Of a DNA stretch of 40,824 nt, positions 30,600 to 40,824 are shown piece after piece (position 1 is the first letter of the stretch; the number at the start of each line of letters is the position of its first letter). The position numbers and the translations under genes are program-made. The DNA comes from Mnemiopsis leidyi (Eukaryota; Ctenophora; Tentaculata; Lobata; Bolinopsidae): the NCBI GenBank assembly GCA_000226015.1, contig JH152696.1, positions 281,519 through 322,342 on the forward strand. The letters are read 5' to 3'. Below the pieces are notes generated by a model, which did not search any database, had not been told where the DNA came from, and worked only from the letters and a program-made list of their open reading frames with translations.

Positions 30600-31394
30600 G
30601 GGGGCCCATGTGATCACTGATCGTTTTAGGGGAGGAAGGTTAGTTTAACGATAAGGTACTCTTGTCTCTTGATAACGAGGGGATGTACGGTTTTACCGAT
30701 GATTTTGTCATTTATTTCTGTCCGATATTATTTCTACGTTTACCAAAAAGTGGCAAGCCATAAGCAATTTTTCTTGGTCCCAAATCCCAACAGCCAATAG
30801 GCATTCCATGCCAAAATATCATTTTACTAGTTAGTGTATGGTTTTTGTTGAAAACCATGTGTTGACAACGCAAACACAATTTATAGTATGCGGTGAGAGC
30901 AGTGATAGCAGTGAAATACACAGCACATTTAGGTATTAACATCTAGGACGAAAATGAAGAAATCAATTTAAGACTAGAACCGATAATATGGCTAATCATT
31001 TAATTGATTATACTTAAGAATTTTGATACCCAACTGTAAGCAAAAGCTGTTTACTATAAACAACAGCTCTCTAGACTATAGCACTGTAACGCATGTTGGA
31101 ACTTGATATCCACCTAAAGGTCACAACAATAAACGTCTTGCTGATAAATTCGCCTCATGGTCTGTAGTGTAAATGTTCTGCAGCCAATAAACCTGTTATT
31201 TTTGATATATCTAAAGCCCTTTTGTTATAATAGGTATCAACTGTAATGCAGTTACTTTATAGCGGTGTGACTGTTAATACTTTTGTCAAATTTGCTAGGT
31301 ATGCCTTACTGTTTTCAGGCTTTAATTACTTTCTTACTTTTAACTTTTTGTAAACTAAAATAGGTTCTGATCCACTTACTATGAATTTTTCAAG
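30600..31394. other. Intergenic stretch between serpin and the secreted six-Cys gene
   Basis: No recognisable gene. A 76-codon minus-strand frame (30712-30942) has no family features and I do not support it. The serpin and the next gene diverge from this region, so both promoters should be here. Confidence 0.5.
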
Positions 31395-32065
31395 ATGGGT
31401 GTCTTTTTCCTATGGGTAATTGTCCTTCTCGCACAGAAGCCAATGCTTAGTTCATCTAACGATATGTCCATGGAGAAAGCGCTGGCAGCGTCCTTGGCGA
31501 ATGCGGACACAGGTTCGCACAGTGCTGTAAAGCTACTTTACAATGTGTTTGTAGAACTGACTAAATATGAATGTCAACGTTACCAGAGCAACGGTAACCA
31601 GGACGTCTGCTCAGCTTGGACAGCTGTTAACCTGATTGAGGCACTTGAATTACAGAAAATTAATTGTGATGACGAACCAAAAAATAAGATTTGTAAAAAA
31701 GCTCGACTACTTTTGGGAGGAAATCTCAAACATGATCAAGTTGTTGAGGGATTGTTTGCGTTGGGTAAAAATGTTCCAAGCCAGGATTTTCCTGCCCTTA
31801 ACGCTATCAGAGACGGGGTTATAAAATATGTGTGCGAAAAAGAGCCAGGAGAGTGTAAGAAATTGAGGTGAGAACTAGGATTTAAATTTAAGTAACAAGT
31901 TGAAAAAGAAAGGATGGAATGTGGTATTCTGGTTTTGTTTTTTGAATAATAAACTCATTATGTAGTCCTTACATGCAACTGCATACATCATTTAAGGTCT
32001 ATAATTTCAGGAAGTTTACAGACCTAGAAGACTTGTTGGAGAATATGATTTCAGAGGGAAAGTAA
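31395..32065 (+). CDS. Small secreted six-cysteine protein of unknown family, two exons
   Basis: Exon 1 is 31395-31867 and exon 2 is 32011-32065; they join in phase (donor GTGAGA, acceptor TTTCAG) to about 175 residues. A hydrophobic N-terminal signal sequence (GVFFLWVIVLLA) is followed by a mature part that looks helical and charged. It has six cysteines in the motifs YECQ, DVCS, INCDD, KICKK, YVCEK and GECK. An even Cys count and a signal peptide suggest an extracellular protein with three disulfides. The end is an acidic-basic helix (DLEDLLENM). I do not recognise the family. A saposin-like helical fold is possible but not shown. AATAAA at 32270 may be its polyA signal. Confidence 0.75.
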
Positions 32066-32269
32066 CAAACAAATACCTTAAATGAAAAGGCGCACACCCC
32101 AGATCAGAGGGCTACGATTTTTTGAAATAGTGCAATGATAATTGATATTTCGCAACTTTCAATGTTTAATTACATCAGCAATGTTTTATAGTGTCCACAA
32201 AAATCTCGAAAATAACAAAAATGTACTGTCTAACTTACGTACAAGCAATAACCGAACACAACAAGATCT

Positions 32270-32275
32270 AATAAA
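32270..32275 (+). terminator. Possible polyA signal of the six-Cys gene
   Basis: AATAAA about 205 bases after the stop codon on the same strand. Confidence 0.4.
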
Positions 32276-32558
32276 CTATGGCAAAGAAAGGTCCATAAAC
32301 ATTTGACAGGCATTTGTCAAACCCGAAATTCTCTATAATCCTACATTAAATAAAATATTTAAGATTATTGTATAAATATATATTAATAATTGAAAGCGTT
32401 TTATCAGCCGCAACATTATGGAACATTAGAACTTTAGAATAACCAAAGGCTAAATATTTACCTAATCTTATAATAACGAACAACCTTATATAGATACGAA
32501 ATAATGAAACCTAAAGAATAAACAATGAAAAGCGCAAATAAAAACAAGCATGATCAAG

Positions 32559-32564
32559 TTTATT
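32559..32564 (-). terminator. PolyA signal of PIGU
   Basis: AATAAA on the minus strand, 116 bases past the PIGU stop codon. Confidence 0.5.
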
Positions 32565-32679
32565 AGTCTAGAATGAGAGACGAGAGTCCAGTCGTATTTG
32601 GTATAGTTGTTTTCAATTTTCGTCAACGTAGATACCACACGATGAACAACCGAAATTGCCGCCCATTCAATTTAGCTCT

Positions 32680-35260
32680 TTAGTTAAGTGTTACAACTGT
32701 ATCTTGACCATCTATCTTCTTGGTTTCTATCCCATTTTTAAGCGCATAGTCTCGCCTCATCTTGGCGTACAGGATGTCTGGAATAGATTCGGATTGTTAA
32801 AAAGTGTTCAAGCTATTCTCAATCAAAGGTTAGATTTTCTTCGGTACAAAATTATGTGATTTTTGAGCGATTATACTAAAGTCGTTAATTTCTCTTACGA
32901 TTTCAACTAGAATATTTTCAATTTAACGCTTGACGGTGGTAATCGACAAACTAAAACAGTACTTCAGTTTACGTCTAACTTCAAGTCAAAGTTTAAGCAC
33001 GTCATTTTACCTGAAAGCAGAAAACTTTGGAAGAGAACAAATGCGAGAGTAACAGCAAAGTAGAAGTTACTGTTTGCGTTAAGACAATGTACCCAGAGAT
33101 ACCATAACACCGGCCACAACAACGTCAGTACCTGAATAGTCCGACATCAAATCAAACTTCAAATATTTCATAAATCATGGATTTAAGATCACATTTAAGC
33201 GGAAGTAAATCAGTATAATGGCGACAAAATGTAACTTCTAATAAATATCAGTAAGTTAAGCGGACCACCTAGAACGTGTGATTATTGAGAAAGTAAATCA
33301 GTAATATGGCGACAATATGTAAACCAGTAATACATATCAGTAAGTTAAGAAACCGGTAACAAACTCACCACAGTAGCCACTGCCACGATGTAGAACTGTT
33401 GTAAGTACTTGAAGAGGTGAAGCCAGAGAGGGAGCATGGCAAAGGGTACAACATAGTCCCCCACACAAGTGTAGGGCTTAAAGAGAGCCAGCACCATCAG
33501 CAGGGAGAAGATAACCAGAGGAGGGGAGTTGGGAAACTTCAGAGAGAGGGGCAGGGAGTACAGGAGTAGGTTTAACTGTGAGGAAAACACTGAGTTACAG
33601 ATTACGTAGGAAAATGAACCAATAACATATAGGAATATAAATCAACCACTGAAATAAGAATTAATTATCAATATGACAGTCAGCGGCATGCTCAGCGGCA
33701 TGCTCAAAAACGGGCTGCTTAAAAGAATTTGGATTATTTTCATTTTACAATATTGTAATTTTAAAACCAGACATACTCGTGGACACACTTTATTAGACAT
33801 ACTAAATAACTACCCGCTGCTAATACAAATAAACATGTTCAAGTTCTTCTTCTTCTTCAAAGGGGCAGGACCCGTTCACACCCCAGGGGAGTTGACCGGC
33901 CTCTCTCTCTCTTCTCTGGAAGATTCGGAGAGGCAGGTTAGTGGTAACGGATTAGTCCCCCGGGAGGGTCGTCCGTTAATGTGCTAGGGTACGGCGTGAC
34001 TATTGTGGCCGAGTCTTCCCTGCTCCTAGTGCTGGGAGCCTTGACTTAGGCCCCTGTCTCGCTAGCCATTAATCATATCAGGAGATTTGAGAGTGCCTGT
34101 CCTGATCATGAATTTGACTAACCGTGTTATATCGAACCTTTCCAGGATGGCCGCTATTATTGTGACATGAGAGTCGAAAAGCTCGACTCTCAATTCCCAC
34201 AACAGAGGGCATCTGGTTAGGACGTGTTCGACTGTTCTTGGCAGAGAGAACAAGTGGGTGCGATGTCTCTGTTTAGTTTTCTGAGATGGTAATTGAGTTC
34301 CGCGTGTCCAGTCAGAATTCGAGTGGCCACTCGGAGATCAAGTTCATTACCGTTAAATTTCACAACATGCCAGGAGAGGGGTAAGACAAATTTACAATTT
34401 CAAGAACCAAGGTGTCGCTAAAAGCTTGTCTCGTCAAACAAACAAGATACGAAGACAACTCTTAATGCCCCAACTTATGACACGCTGACAAAACGCTCAC
34501 CTGGTATACAGAGAGAAAGAGGACAGTGAAGTGGGAGAACATCTCGGAGAAGAAGTACCAAGCAGCCCCGATGTTAGGGGTGTAGTCCGGTACGGTCAGT
34601 ACAAAACCGTACACAGACTCCAGGTACCCCCAACTGTATCCAGATATGACGTAGGAGATGTAGTGCAGTGTACACGTGCTTAATACAAACGTTGTAATTC
34701 CTGGTGAAGGTATGGTATTACTTGTTCTTGAAAAGGGATGCAGGTTAATGATAGTGTACCTCACAATTCTGAATTTAGAATCATCCCACAAAAATGGATG
34801 ACAATTTCGCACGATCCAATGTGTGAACTGACCAGACAGAGCCCTGTCTCTATGATGGAGGAGGACAGGGACGAGGACCATGACCGGGAAGAGAGAAGAG
34901 TAGGTAGCTAGGGAGGTAGCTAGAGCTACCAGGACCACCTTCTCAGTACTCACTCCGTAGAGAATCAGTGTGTAGAGCAAGTTAGAGGCGCACTGTGTTG
35001 ACTGTGGGGTTAAATAATCTGTTATGTACGGATTTAAACTCATACAGGTATAGAGAACCAAGTATTGCGAGATATCGATTGTATTTTTAGATTTATTGTA
35101 AATGTTTATTTGATGACCAGTAAAACATTTTTGTAACTTGTGGAATGTTGGAACTAGAAGACACCGAAGGTTTAAAGAACGACTCGATGGACTTACAGGT
35201 GATAATCCAATAAGGTGCAATAATTGATCCGATAACTATTCATATTGGCCGGCTCAATCT
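32680..35260 (-). CDS. PIGU: GPI transamidase subunit PIGU (N-terminal exons not located)
   Basis: Multi-pass ER membrane subunit of the GPI transamidase complex that attaches GPI anchors to proteins. Exons by complement: 35260-35197, 35038-34833, 34700-34501, 33575-33369, 33131-33011, 32777-32680, all in phase, giving about 298 residues ending at TAA (32680-32682). Conserved PIGU segments in order are LLNPYI, ALATYSSLFP, SVYGFVLTVPDYTPNIG, AWYFFSEMF, ALFKPYTCVGDY and LPLWLHLFKYLQQFY. These are followed by LWPVLWYLW, NANSNFYFA and the C-terminal DILYAKMRRDYAL. Human PIGU is about 435 residues, so roughly 120-130 N-terminal residues are missing. Only 675 bp separate exon 35197-35260 from the divergent SLC5 start, and I did not find the missing exons there. 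They may be poorly conserved, overlap the SLC5 5' end, or be lost. Confidence 0.9.
33850..34400 (-). mobile_element. 5'-truncated non-LTR retrotransposon (LINE) 3' fragment in a PIGU intron
   Basis: About 100 codons on the minus strand (34062 to about 34360) read like the C-terminal tail of a LINE reverse transcriptase ORF. The motif RILTGHAELNYHLRK is followed by a degraded zinc knuckle (one Cys, then EHVLTRC), then an LVKFMIRTG ending and a stop at 34062. About 200 bp of 3' UTR follow, ending in a (GAA)n tail at about 33842-33860. The RT domain is absent, so the copy is truncated and dead. It lies in the PIGU intron 33576-34500, same strand as PIGU. The family name is uncertain, and the upper boundary is approximate. 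Confidence 0.75.
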
Positions 35261-35934
35261 CTAAACACGCTTATTTGAATCGCGGTCGGAACTTGAGCCG
35301 AGAATTAGAGAACAGGCTGAAATTCCTCGTGTGATAAAAACCTCCCGCAGATTAATTACATCTCAATTCCATTTCAACTTGTAAGGTTTTACCATCGTTT
35401 TAAAATAGCGGCTTAGATTTTTGAAGCCATTTGTTCGAGTTTCTATTAACTATCTTCAAATCGACATTTGATAAGATTCTGAGAAATCTGATGATTGGTT
35501 TATTAAGCGTGAAATAGCTCTATACTAGTTTTTAACGTTGAGTGTTTTGATGTGATCCCTACTCATGTTTCATTTCAATTTGCAATATTTGAGACCGGCC
35601 TAATTTCAACACAATAGTATAGCTATGCAAGGTGTTTTTTGGAAAATACCTTTCTGCCATGTGTTGCAGTTCTGCGCTAACAGTATACAGGGTACAGTGG
35701 CGGTACAGTTTTCCGTATATCCTTAGAATGTATCTAGCAGTATTGACAGCGCATTTTTCGTAACCCGTTTTTCCCTTTGTTACTTGGTATTCGGTAGACC
35801 ATTTTTTTCCAAACAATTTTCCAGTGTTCTTTTGTAACTTTGTTAAATATAAATTTAATTAGTATCATCTATTCATAAAAAGCTTATCGTAACTGCAGCG
35901 AGGATAACTGCTGATAGAATTGAACCCTCAAATA
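35261..35934. other. Gap between the PIGU and SLC5 genes
   Basis: This should hold a shared divergent promoter and possibly the missing first exons of PIGU. A minus-strand frame of 85 codons (35559-35816) does not resemble the PIGU N-terminus. A hydrophobic minus-strand stretch near 35870-35925 (SAVILAAVTIS) could be a PIGU signal anchor but has no in-frame ATG. Nothing here is supported as coding. Confidence 0.4.
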
Positions 35935-38900
35935 ATGGCGACTTTAAATGGGTGGGATGTGCTTGCGGTAGTCGCCTACTTTATCTTAGGTGAGAAATAC
36001 CCTTACTGATGACGTAAAGCCTTAGCAGCGGTAGATTATCATAATTAAGAAGAACTGCAAGAACATGGCGATTTTGTGATATACAAATAATTTTAGCAAA
36101 TATTGTGATTTTTCTAACAATTTCTAACAATCATTCAACTCTTAAAACTCTTAATTAAATTGATTACAAAAATATGGCAACTATTTCAGTAATTGGGGTG
36201 GGAGTTTACTCAATGTGGGTTTCAAAGAGAGGGAGTATTAATGGTTACTTTCTGGCAGGACGATTCATGACTTTCATTCCAGGTGGGTGAGTGATTTCAA
36301 ATGATAAGTTCTATACCATTACTTTATTTCTAAAAGTTTAATATTTATACGGTTATGCGGTTACCAGAATTTTTTAGGCGATGGGGGCAGCACCAACAGG
36401 TAAAACTAAGTTGCCAGGTTGAATACAATTTGAATGCAATTTGACTATATTTTTCTGCACTTTTCTGTTAAAGTACATAATGAAATGATATGATTGCAGT
36501 TGGAGCATCAGTGTTTGCGAGTAACATCGGATCAGAACACTTTATTGGTCTAGTGGGATCCGGAGCAGCCTCAGGGCTAGGCGTTGGAGCATTCGAGCTG
36601 GACGCAACAATACTCCTGCAACTTCTAGGACATGTCTTTATACCGGTTTGTATCATGAGTTTCAGACTGCAGTCGTTAGTCCAATATAATCTTAGTTTGA
36701 CAATTCGATAACTAACTACCGTTCTTCAGATTCAAGACACTGCCAAATTTACAAGTTCTGTTTCAGGTGTACATAGCAAGTCAGGTGAGCACCCTTCCTG
36801 AGTACATGGAGAAGAGATTTGGCGGGAGAAAGAGGATCAAACTCTACTTGACATTCCTGTCAATCGTCCTTTACATATTCACCAAAATCAGGTTATACCT
36901 TAACAACGATAAAATATGGCGTTTTGGCAGTGACAATTTTGTATTTTGTCTAAATCTTTGAACAATTGAACAATCTTTAGTTACGATTACGGATTAGCAG
37001 CTTAACAGGCTTACTTAACTTCAGTGTAAACCTATATTCTGGTGCATTGTTTATCGAGCGTGCTCTCAACTGGAGTCTGTATGTGTCAGTGGTGGGGATC
37101 CTCCTGTTAACCGCTCTTACCACTATTGGAGGTGGTCTCACTGGTAAGTGTATAATTCTGATTTCACATGCATAGGTAGAGCAAGATAGATAGGTAGGGC
37201 AAAACTTATGTTATTCAGTTTTATGAATTTAAAAGAACTTTACAATGAAACGGTACGAGTTCTTATTACAAGGTGTCGTTATTAATTTGCAACTCCATAG
37301 AAAATTAGTTTGTGGTACACGTTGGGGGGGGGGGGGGCTAAGTAGACCAAGATTTTTTTAACCATTTGGTCTACGTCTAGGTGTCAATTTTATTGTCAAA
37401 TGACAAAAGGCAATGACCAAATTATAAATCTCGCTGTGGTCAAATGGTCAATTTTGGTCAAATTTTAAATGTCCGTGGTTATTGTATGGGGGAAATTCGT
37501 ATCATGGTAATAGTAAGTGTCTCACCCCTCCCCCCAAATTTTAACGCTCGACTTTCTAACATTCATTATCATATACTATGAACAATGCCTAAATACCATT
37601 CAGAAGTTTTAAATTCTCATTATCAAAGTACTACATCTGTACTACCAATCAGCTGTGATCTACACTGACACACTGCAAACCATCATCATGTTGGCAGGAG
37701 CAGCAATTGTAGCAGGGAAAAGTATGGTTGAAATTGGTGGCTGGAGCGGTAAGTTAGATTGTACTTTATTTTCAGAAATCAGGTATGCAAGAGATTTATC
37801 GTGTGTTTTGCTTTTATCTAGACGCGTTTTCTCTGTTTAGACGACACTGTTGCCCTTATCTACCCATCTGTTGTTTTGAACTAAATTGTATTGATGCTAT
37901 ATTGATAAGTAATTATAACCAGGACTACAAGAACGTTACCGAGCAGCTATCCCCAACGTGACCTATCCGGGCACAGAATGTGGTTACCCCAGGAGTGATG
38001 CCTTTGTGATGCTGAGAGATCCAGTGGAGGGAGACATTCCTTGGCCAGGGTTCATTTTTGGACAGTTTCCGTCTAGTACCTGGTACTGGTGTGCTGATCA
38101 GATCATGGTACAGAGGGTACTGTCTGCTAAATCTCTTTCCCACGCTCAGGGGGCACTGGTTCTTGCTGGTAAGCTTTCTTAGGGACCAAATTTCAAATCT
38201 GAGTGCCAAATGTATGAATTGTTAATGTTAATCTTTAGAATATCGTCATTACCATCAATTTTGGTCAACAAAACGTGTTACAACTGATAACTCAGCTAAG
38301 CCTGACAAATATTGATGTATAATAAAATTTCGACGGACTAAAGGGTAAACCCAGACTCGGTGGACGGTGTACAATACTCATTATAATTTCCAGGTTATCT
38401 AAAGTTGTTGCCTCTATTTCTGATGGTTGTTCCTGGAATGGTAGCTAGAGCACTCTTCCCTGACACTGTGGGATGTGCAACAGAGGAAACCTGCATGAAC
38501 TTCTGTGACAGCAAGGTATTGTCAAACCTTAACATACTGTTTCAAGACATTTTCTTTCTCAGAATCGTTTGGGGTAACACAAATTCGCCAATTTCAGATA
38601 CCTGTTTGATTCACAAACACACAAACATCTTTAAGTTCAATGAAATCGGCCAAATACGAATTTGTTTTTAAAGACAGTAAAAATCTAACAGGCAGGCTGC
38701 AGCAACTTAGCATACCCAGAACTTGTAATGACTCTGATGCCGACAGGGTTACGAGGAATTATGATCGCTGTCATGTTGGCTGCACTCATGTCTGATCTAA
38801 CCTCCATTTTTAACTCAGCAAGTAAGCATGAACAATACACTAACTATTTTAAACTAAATAACAAGATAGCAGCACTTGAGCACTAGGTATGTACGGTGAT

Positions 38901-40341
38901 GGATCATCTGACATTGGTACCATATTCCCTGACTTATCACTTAATTCTTTTATATTAGGCACATTGTTTACGATGGATGTCTGGCCACTGATAAGGAAGA
39001 ATGCCAAAACTAGGGAGTTGCTTCTAGTGGGAAGGTTATTTGTTGTGTTTCTGACAGTGGTATCAGTAATTTGGATTCCCCTGATCAAGGTAAGAAATTT
39101 TTGATGCAATAAGCAGATCATTTGACTGAACAGATCTACATAAAATCATAAGCAGTCAAAATCAACTTAACATGTATTGTTAAAACTAACTGGAGTCCAA
39201 AATTACCACATTGATGTAGGCTGTAGCTAGAATAGATAGAACATAATTCCTTTCAGATGTTACAAAGTGGTCAGCTATTTGTCTACATTCAGTCAATCTC
39301 AGCCTACCTTGCCCCACCCATTGCTGCAGTGTACTTCCTTGCGATAACATGGTAAGCTTGAGTATTCGAATCATAATGGAATCATTTAGAACCCGGGTTA
39401 TAGCCTAGCTATATGCACTATATAATGTCCCCTTATACATAGTACATATATCTAGTTCAGTTTCAGTAGGATATAAATTCTTTTGTGCTATGCACTGCTG
39501 ATATGAGAGCAATTGTCAGGATGCAGTCAATTAGCCCACAGTTGCTACTTCACTTTAGGAAATTACTGTTTGCCTCATCCTTATTCTTTTAGCACGTGGA
39601 TAAACGAAAAGGGAGCATTTTTTGGGTTATGTGCTGGAAGCATAGTTGGAATTGTTCGCATGCTCATGGAATTCTCATACTCCACCCCCAAATGTGGAGA
39701 GGTTAGTTCATTAGAATTCAGTGCAATTGAGATCCAAACTTTCAAATTTTATGTAAATAAATTTGATATTTCATGTAATTGAATTTTTGCAGAAACAGTT
39801 CATGTCACAACTTATTTAACATCAGGAAGATACAAGACCTGTGATTATTACTGTTCACTACATGTATTACGCTATTATTGTGTTTTGGACGACAATTATC
39901 ACAACTGTTTCAACAAGCTACTTCACTGAAAGACCAGACCCTGAAAACTTGATAAACACTACTATCTGGACAAAGTAAGTAATTGGATTCGTTTACTTAA
40001 CTTGGAGTGGTGAACAGAAATCATTATAATCTAACAATACTCAAACAAGATACTTGATAATCAATGTTTAAGGCTAGTAGAAGGCTAGGGTAAAATGCAA
40101 ATGAACAAAAAATATTATTTCATGTTGAAATAAAGCACCTATCACTTATCAGTACTCAAGTTCTGCAGAAATTTTGTTCTTAAATTTTCAATCTTATTCC
40201 TATTTCACAAGGAGAATAGTCGAAGAGAAGAAAAATAAGAAAGTCCCTGAAATGATTGAGGAAAATGTGCAAAAGAGTAAACAAGATAACTTTGGAGACA
40301 CTGAAGAATCAAAAGGAATTGAAGTTCCAGCTTATGTTAAG
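35935..40341 (+). CDS. Sodium/solute symporter, SLC5/SGLT family (3' end outside window)
   Basis: Plasma-membrane Na+-coupled transporter with the LeuT-like fold; sugar or inositol substrates are typical of its closest relatives. Fourteen exons are in phase: 35935-35989, 36190-36282, 36500-36645, 36767-36891, 37025-37143, 37653-37748, 37923-38168, 38394-38515, 38692-38821, 38959-39089, 39257-39351, 39593-39701, 39826-39974 and 40212-40341, about 582 residues. SGLT landmarks in order are [68 protein letters not shown], the Cys-rich loop ([12 protein letters not shown]), [30 protein letters not shown] and [18 protein letters not shown] long charged cytosolic loop before the last helix ([15 protein letters not shown]) is in exon 14. 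The last TM and stop should lie past 40824. Substrate cannot be decided by eye. Confidence 0.94.
37324..37337 (+). repeat. Run of 14 G in an SLC5 intron
   Basis: An uninterrupted homopolymer of 14 G within intron 5 (37144-37652). Its exact length is prone to sequencing error. The same intron has several GGTCAA/TTGACC-like words around 37430-37465. Confidence 0.8.
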
Positions 40342-40410
40342 GTTAGTTAAAAGGCACCGATTGGTATTGGGGATTAGTAAAAAATATTAGTACTCATAAC
40401 TAGGGTTGGC

Positions 40411-40505
40411 AGATATAAAATTATATCTATAAATTATATCTATAAAATCGAACAGTTTGGATATATTTTATAGATATAATTTTGAAATTTTATAGATATA
40501 ATTTA
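40411..40505. repeat. AT-rich inverted repeat in the last visible SLC5 intron
   Basis: AAATTATATCTATAAAAT at 40431-40448 is matched by its perfect reverse complement at 40465-40482, and both arms are echoed again on the outside (about 40411-40430 and 40485-40505). It can extrude as a cruciform. It may be a small MITE made of repeated TATAGATATAATT words. Confidence 0.75.
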
Positions 40506-40627
40506 TTTTTCTGATTTAAGAAAAATTATATGTTTTTCCAACAATTGAAAGTCAAGATTTAATAATCACACAATACGGAATTTAAAATCTAAGCTGACGA
40601 TGTTCTTCTGGGAGTAGTCCCTTCTTA

Positions 40628-40824
40628 ATGGACTTCTTGACTGGGTCCAGAGTGTAAATAGAGGGACCTGCTCCAAGGTCCTGCACTCTGCAGGCTCTCT
40701 CAAGGACACTCTCCTTGAGGGACTTCCTGAAAGGACCAGAGCGTTCAAAGAGTGACCTGCTCCAAGGTCCTGCAGACTCTCTCGATAAGGGACACTTCAA
40801 GGTCCTGCTATAAGGGCTCTCCAA
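40628..40824. repeat. ~90-bp tandem repeat running off the window end
   Basis: The block GACCTGCTCCAAGGTCCTGC occurs near 40667 and again near 40756, with matching GGGACTT...CCAGAG sequence before each, which gives a period of about 90 bp. A third, shorter piece (AAGGTCCTGCTATAAGG) follows. Each unit also contains small inverted words (CAAGGACACTCTCCTTG). It is probably a satellite in the SLC5 intron. The minus-strand frame across it is open for 80 codons, but I see no gene. Confidence 0.7.

Noticed and set aside
30712..30942. Minus-strand 76-codon frame next to the serpin
   Set aside because: No motif, no plausible promoter or splice context.
34168..34190. Small perfect 9-bp hairpin (GAGAGTCGA/TCGACTCTC)
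   Set aside because: It lies inside the LINE coding tail and is best explained as coincidence in coding sequence.
35559..35816. Minus-strand 85-codon frame as the missing PIGU N-terminus
   Set aside because: No hydrophobic helices or PIGU-like motifs; composition does not fit a multi-pass membrane protein.
1..40824. CRISPR arrays, operons or prokaryotic mobile genes
   Set aside because: The genes have spliceosomal introns and animal domain content. The tandem repeats are minisatellites without unique spacers.

Overview
This is an animal nuclear genome window. It holds multi-exon genes with GT-AG introns, a DEG/ENaC channel, a class A GPCR and a GALNT. The sequence is AT-rich, introns are mostly 60-1000 bp, and SINE, MITE and LINE debris is present. 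Protein similarity to human orthologs is moderate, which fits a non-vertebrate metazoan. I cannot place the phylum; a cnidarian-like invertebrate is only a guess.

Layout, left to right. 1-2423: no supported gene. 2424-4133 (+): a four-exon orphan rhodopsin-type GPCR. 4957-27272 (-): one large gene, the BLTP2 (KIAA0100/Hobbit) bridge-like lipid transfer protein, which I could thread through 26 exons with consistent phases to about 2,357 residues. Two genes lie inside its introns: an intronless polypeptide GalNAc-transferase at 10063-11841 (-, same strand) and a seven-exon DEG/ENaC channel at 17277-19999 (+, antisense). A tRNA-derived SINE (20346-20638), a hAT-like MITE (12486-12685), two minisatellites and a foldback sequence also lie in BLTP2 introns.

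27273-29322: no supported gene, with a 79-bp tandem duplication. 29323-30545 (-): a secreted serpin, apparently broken by a 1-nt frameshift between signal peptide and body. 31395-32065 (+): a small secreted six-cysteine protein of unknown family. 32680-35260 (-): the PIGU subunit of GPI transamidase, with its N-terminal exons not located and a LINE fragment in one intron. 35935-40341 (+, runs off the window): an SLC5/SGLT sodium-solute symporter, 14 exons visible. The window ends in an AT-rich palindrome and a ~90-bp tandem repeat inside the next SLC5 intron.

The genes do not form an operon or shared pathway; they are ordinary animal genes packed closely, some nested. The most notable points are the double nesting inside BLTP2, a DEG/ENaC whose selectivity-filter Ser is Asn and whose N-terminal HG motif is absent, the serpin frameshift, a pre-miRNA-like hairpin, a cluster of TCACGTGA E-boxes inside a heptad-repeat ORF, and two minisatellites that abut splice sites. 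All exon boundaries were read by eye from splice consensus, phase and remembered family similarity; no alignment was run.
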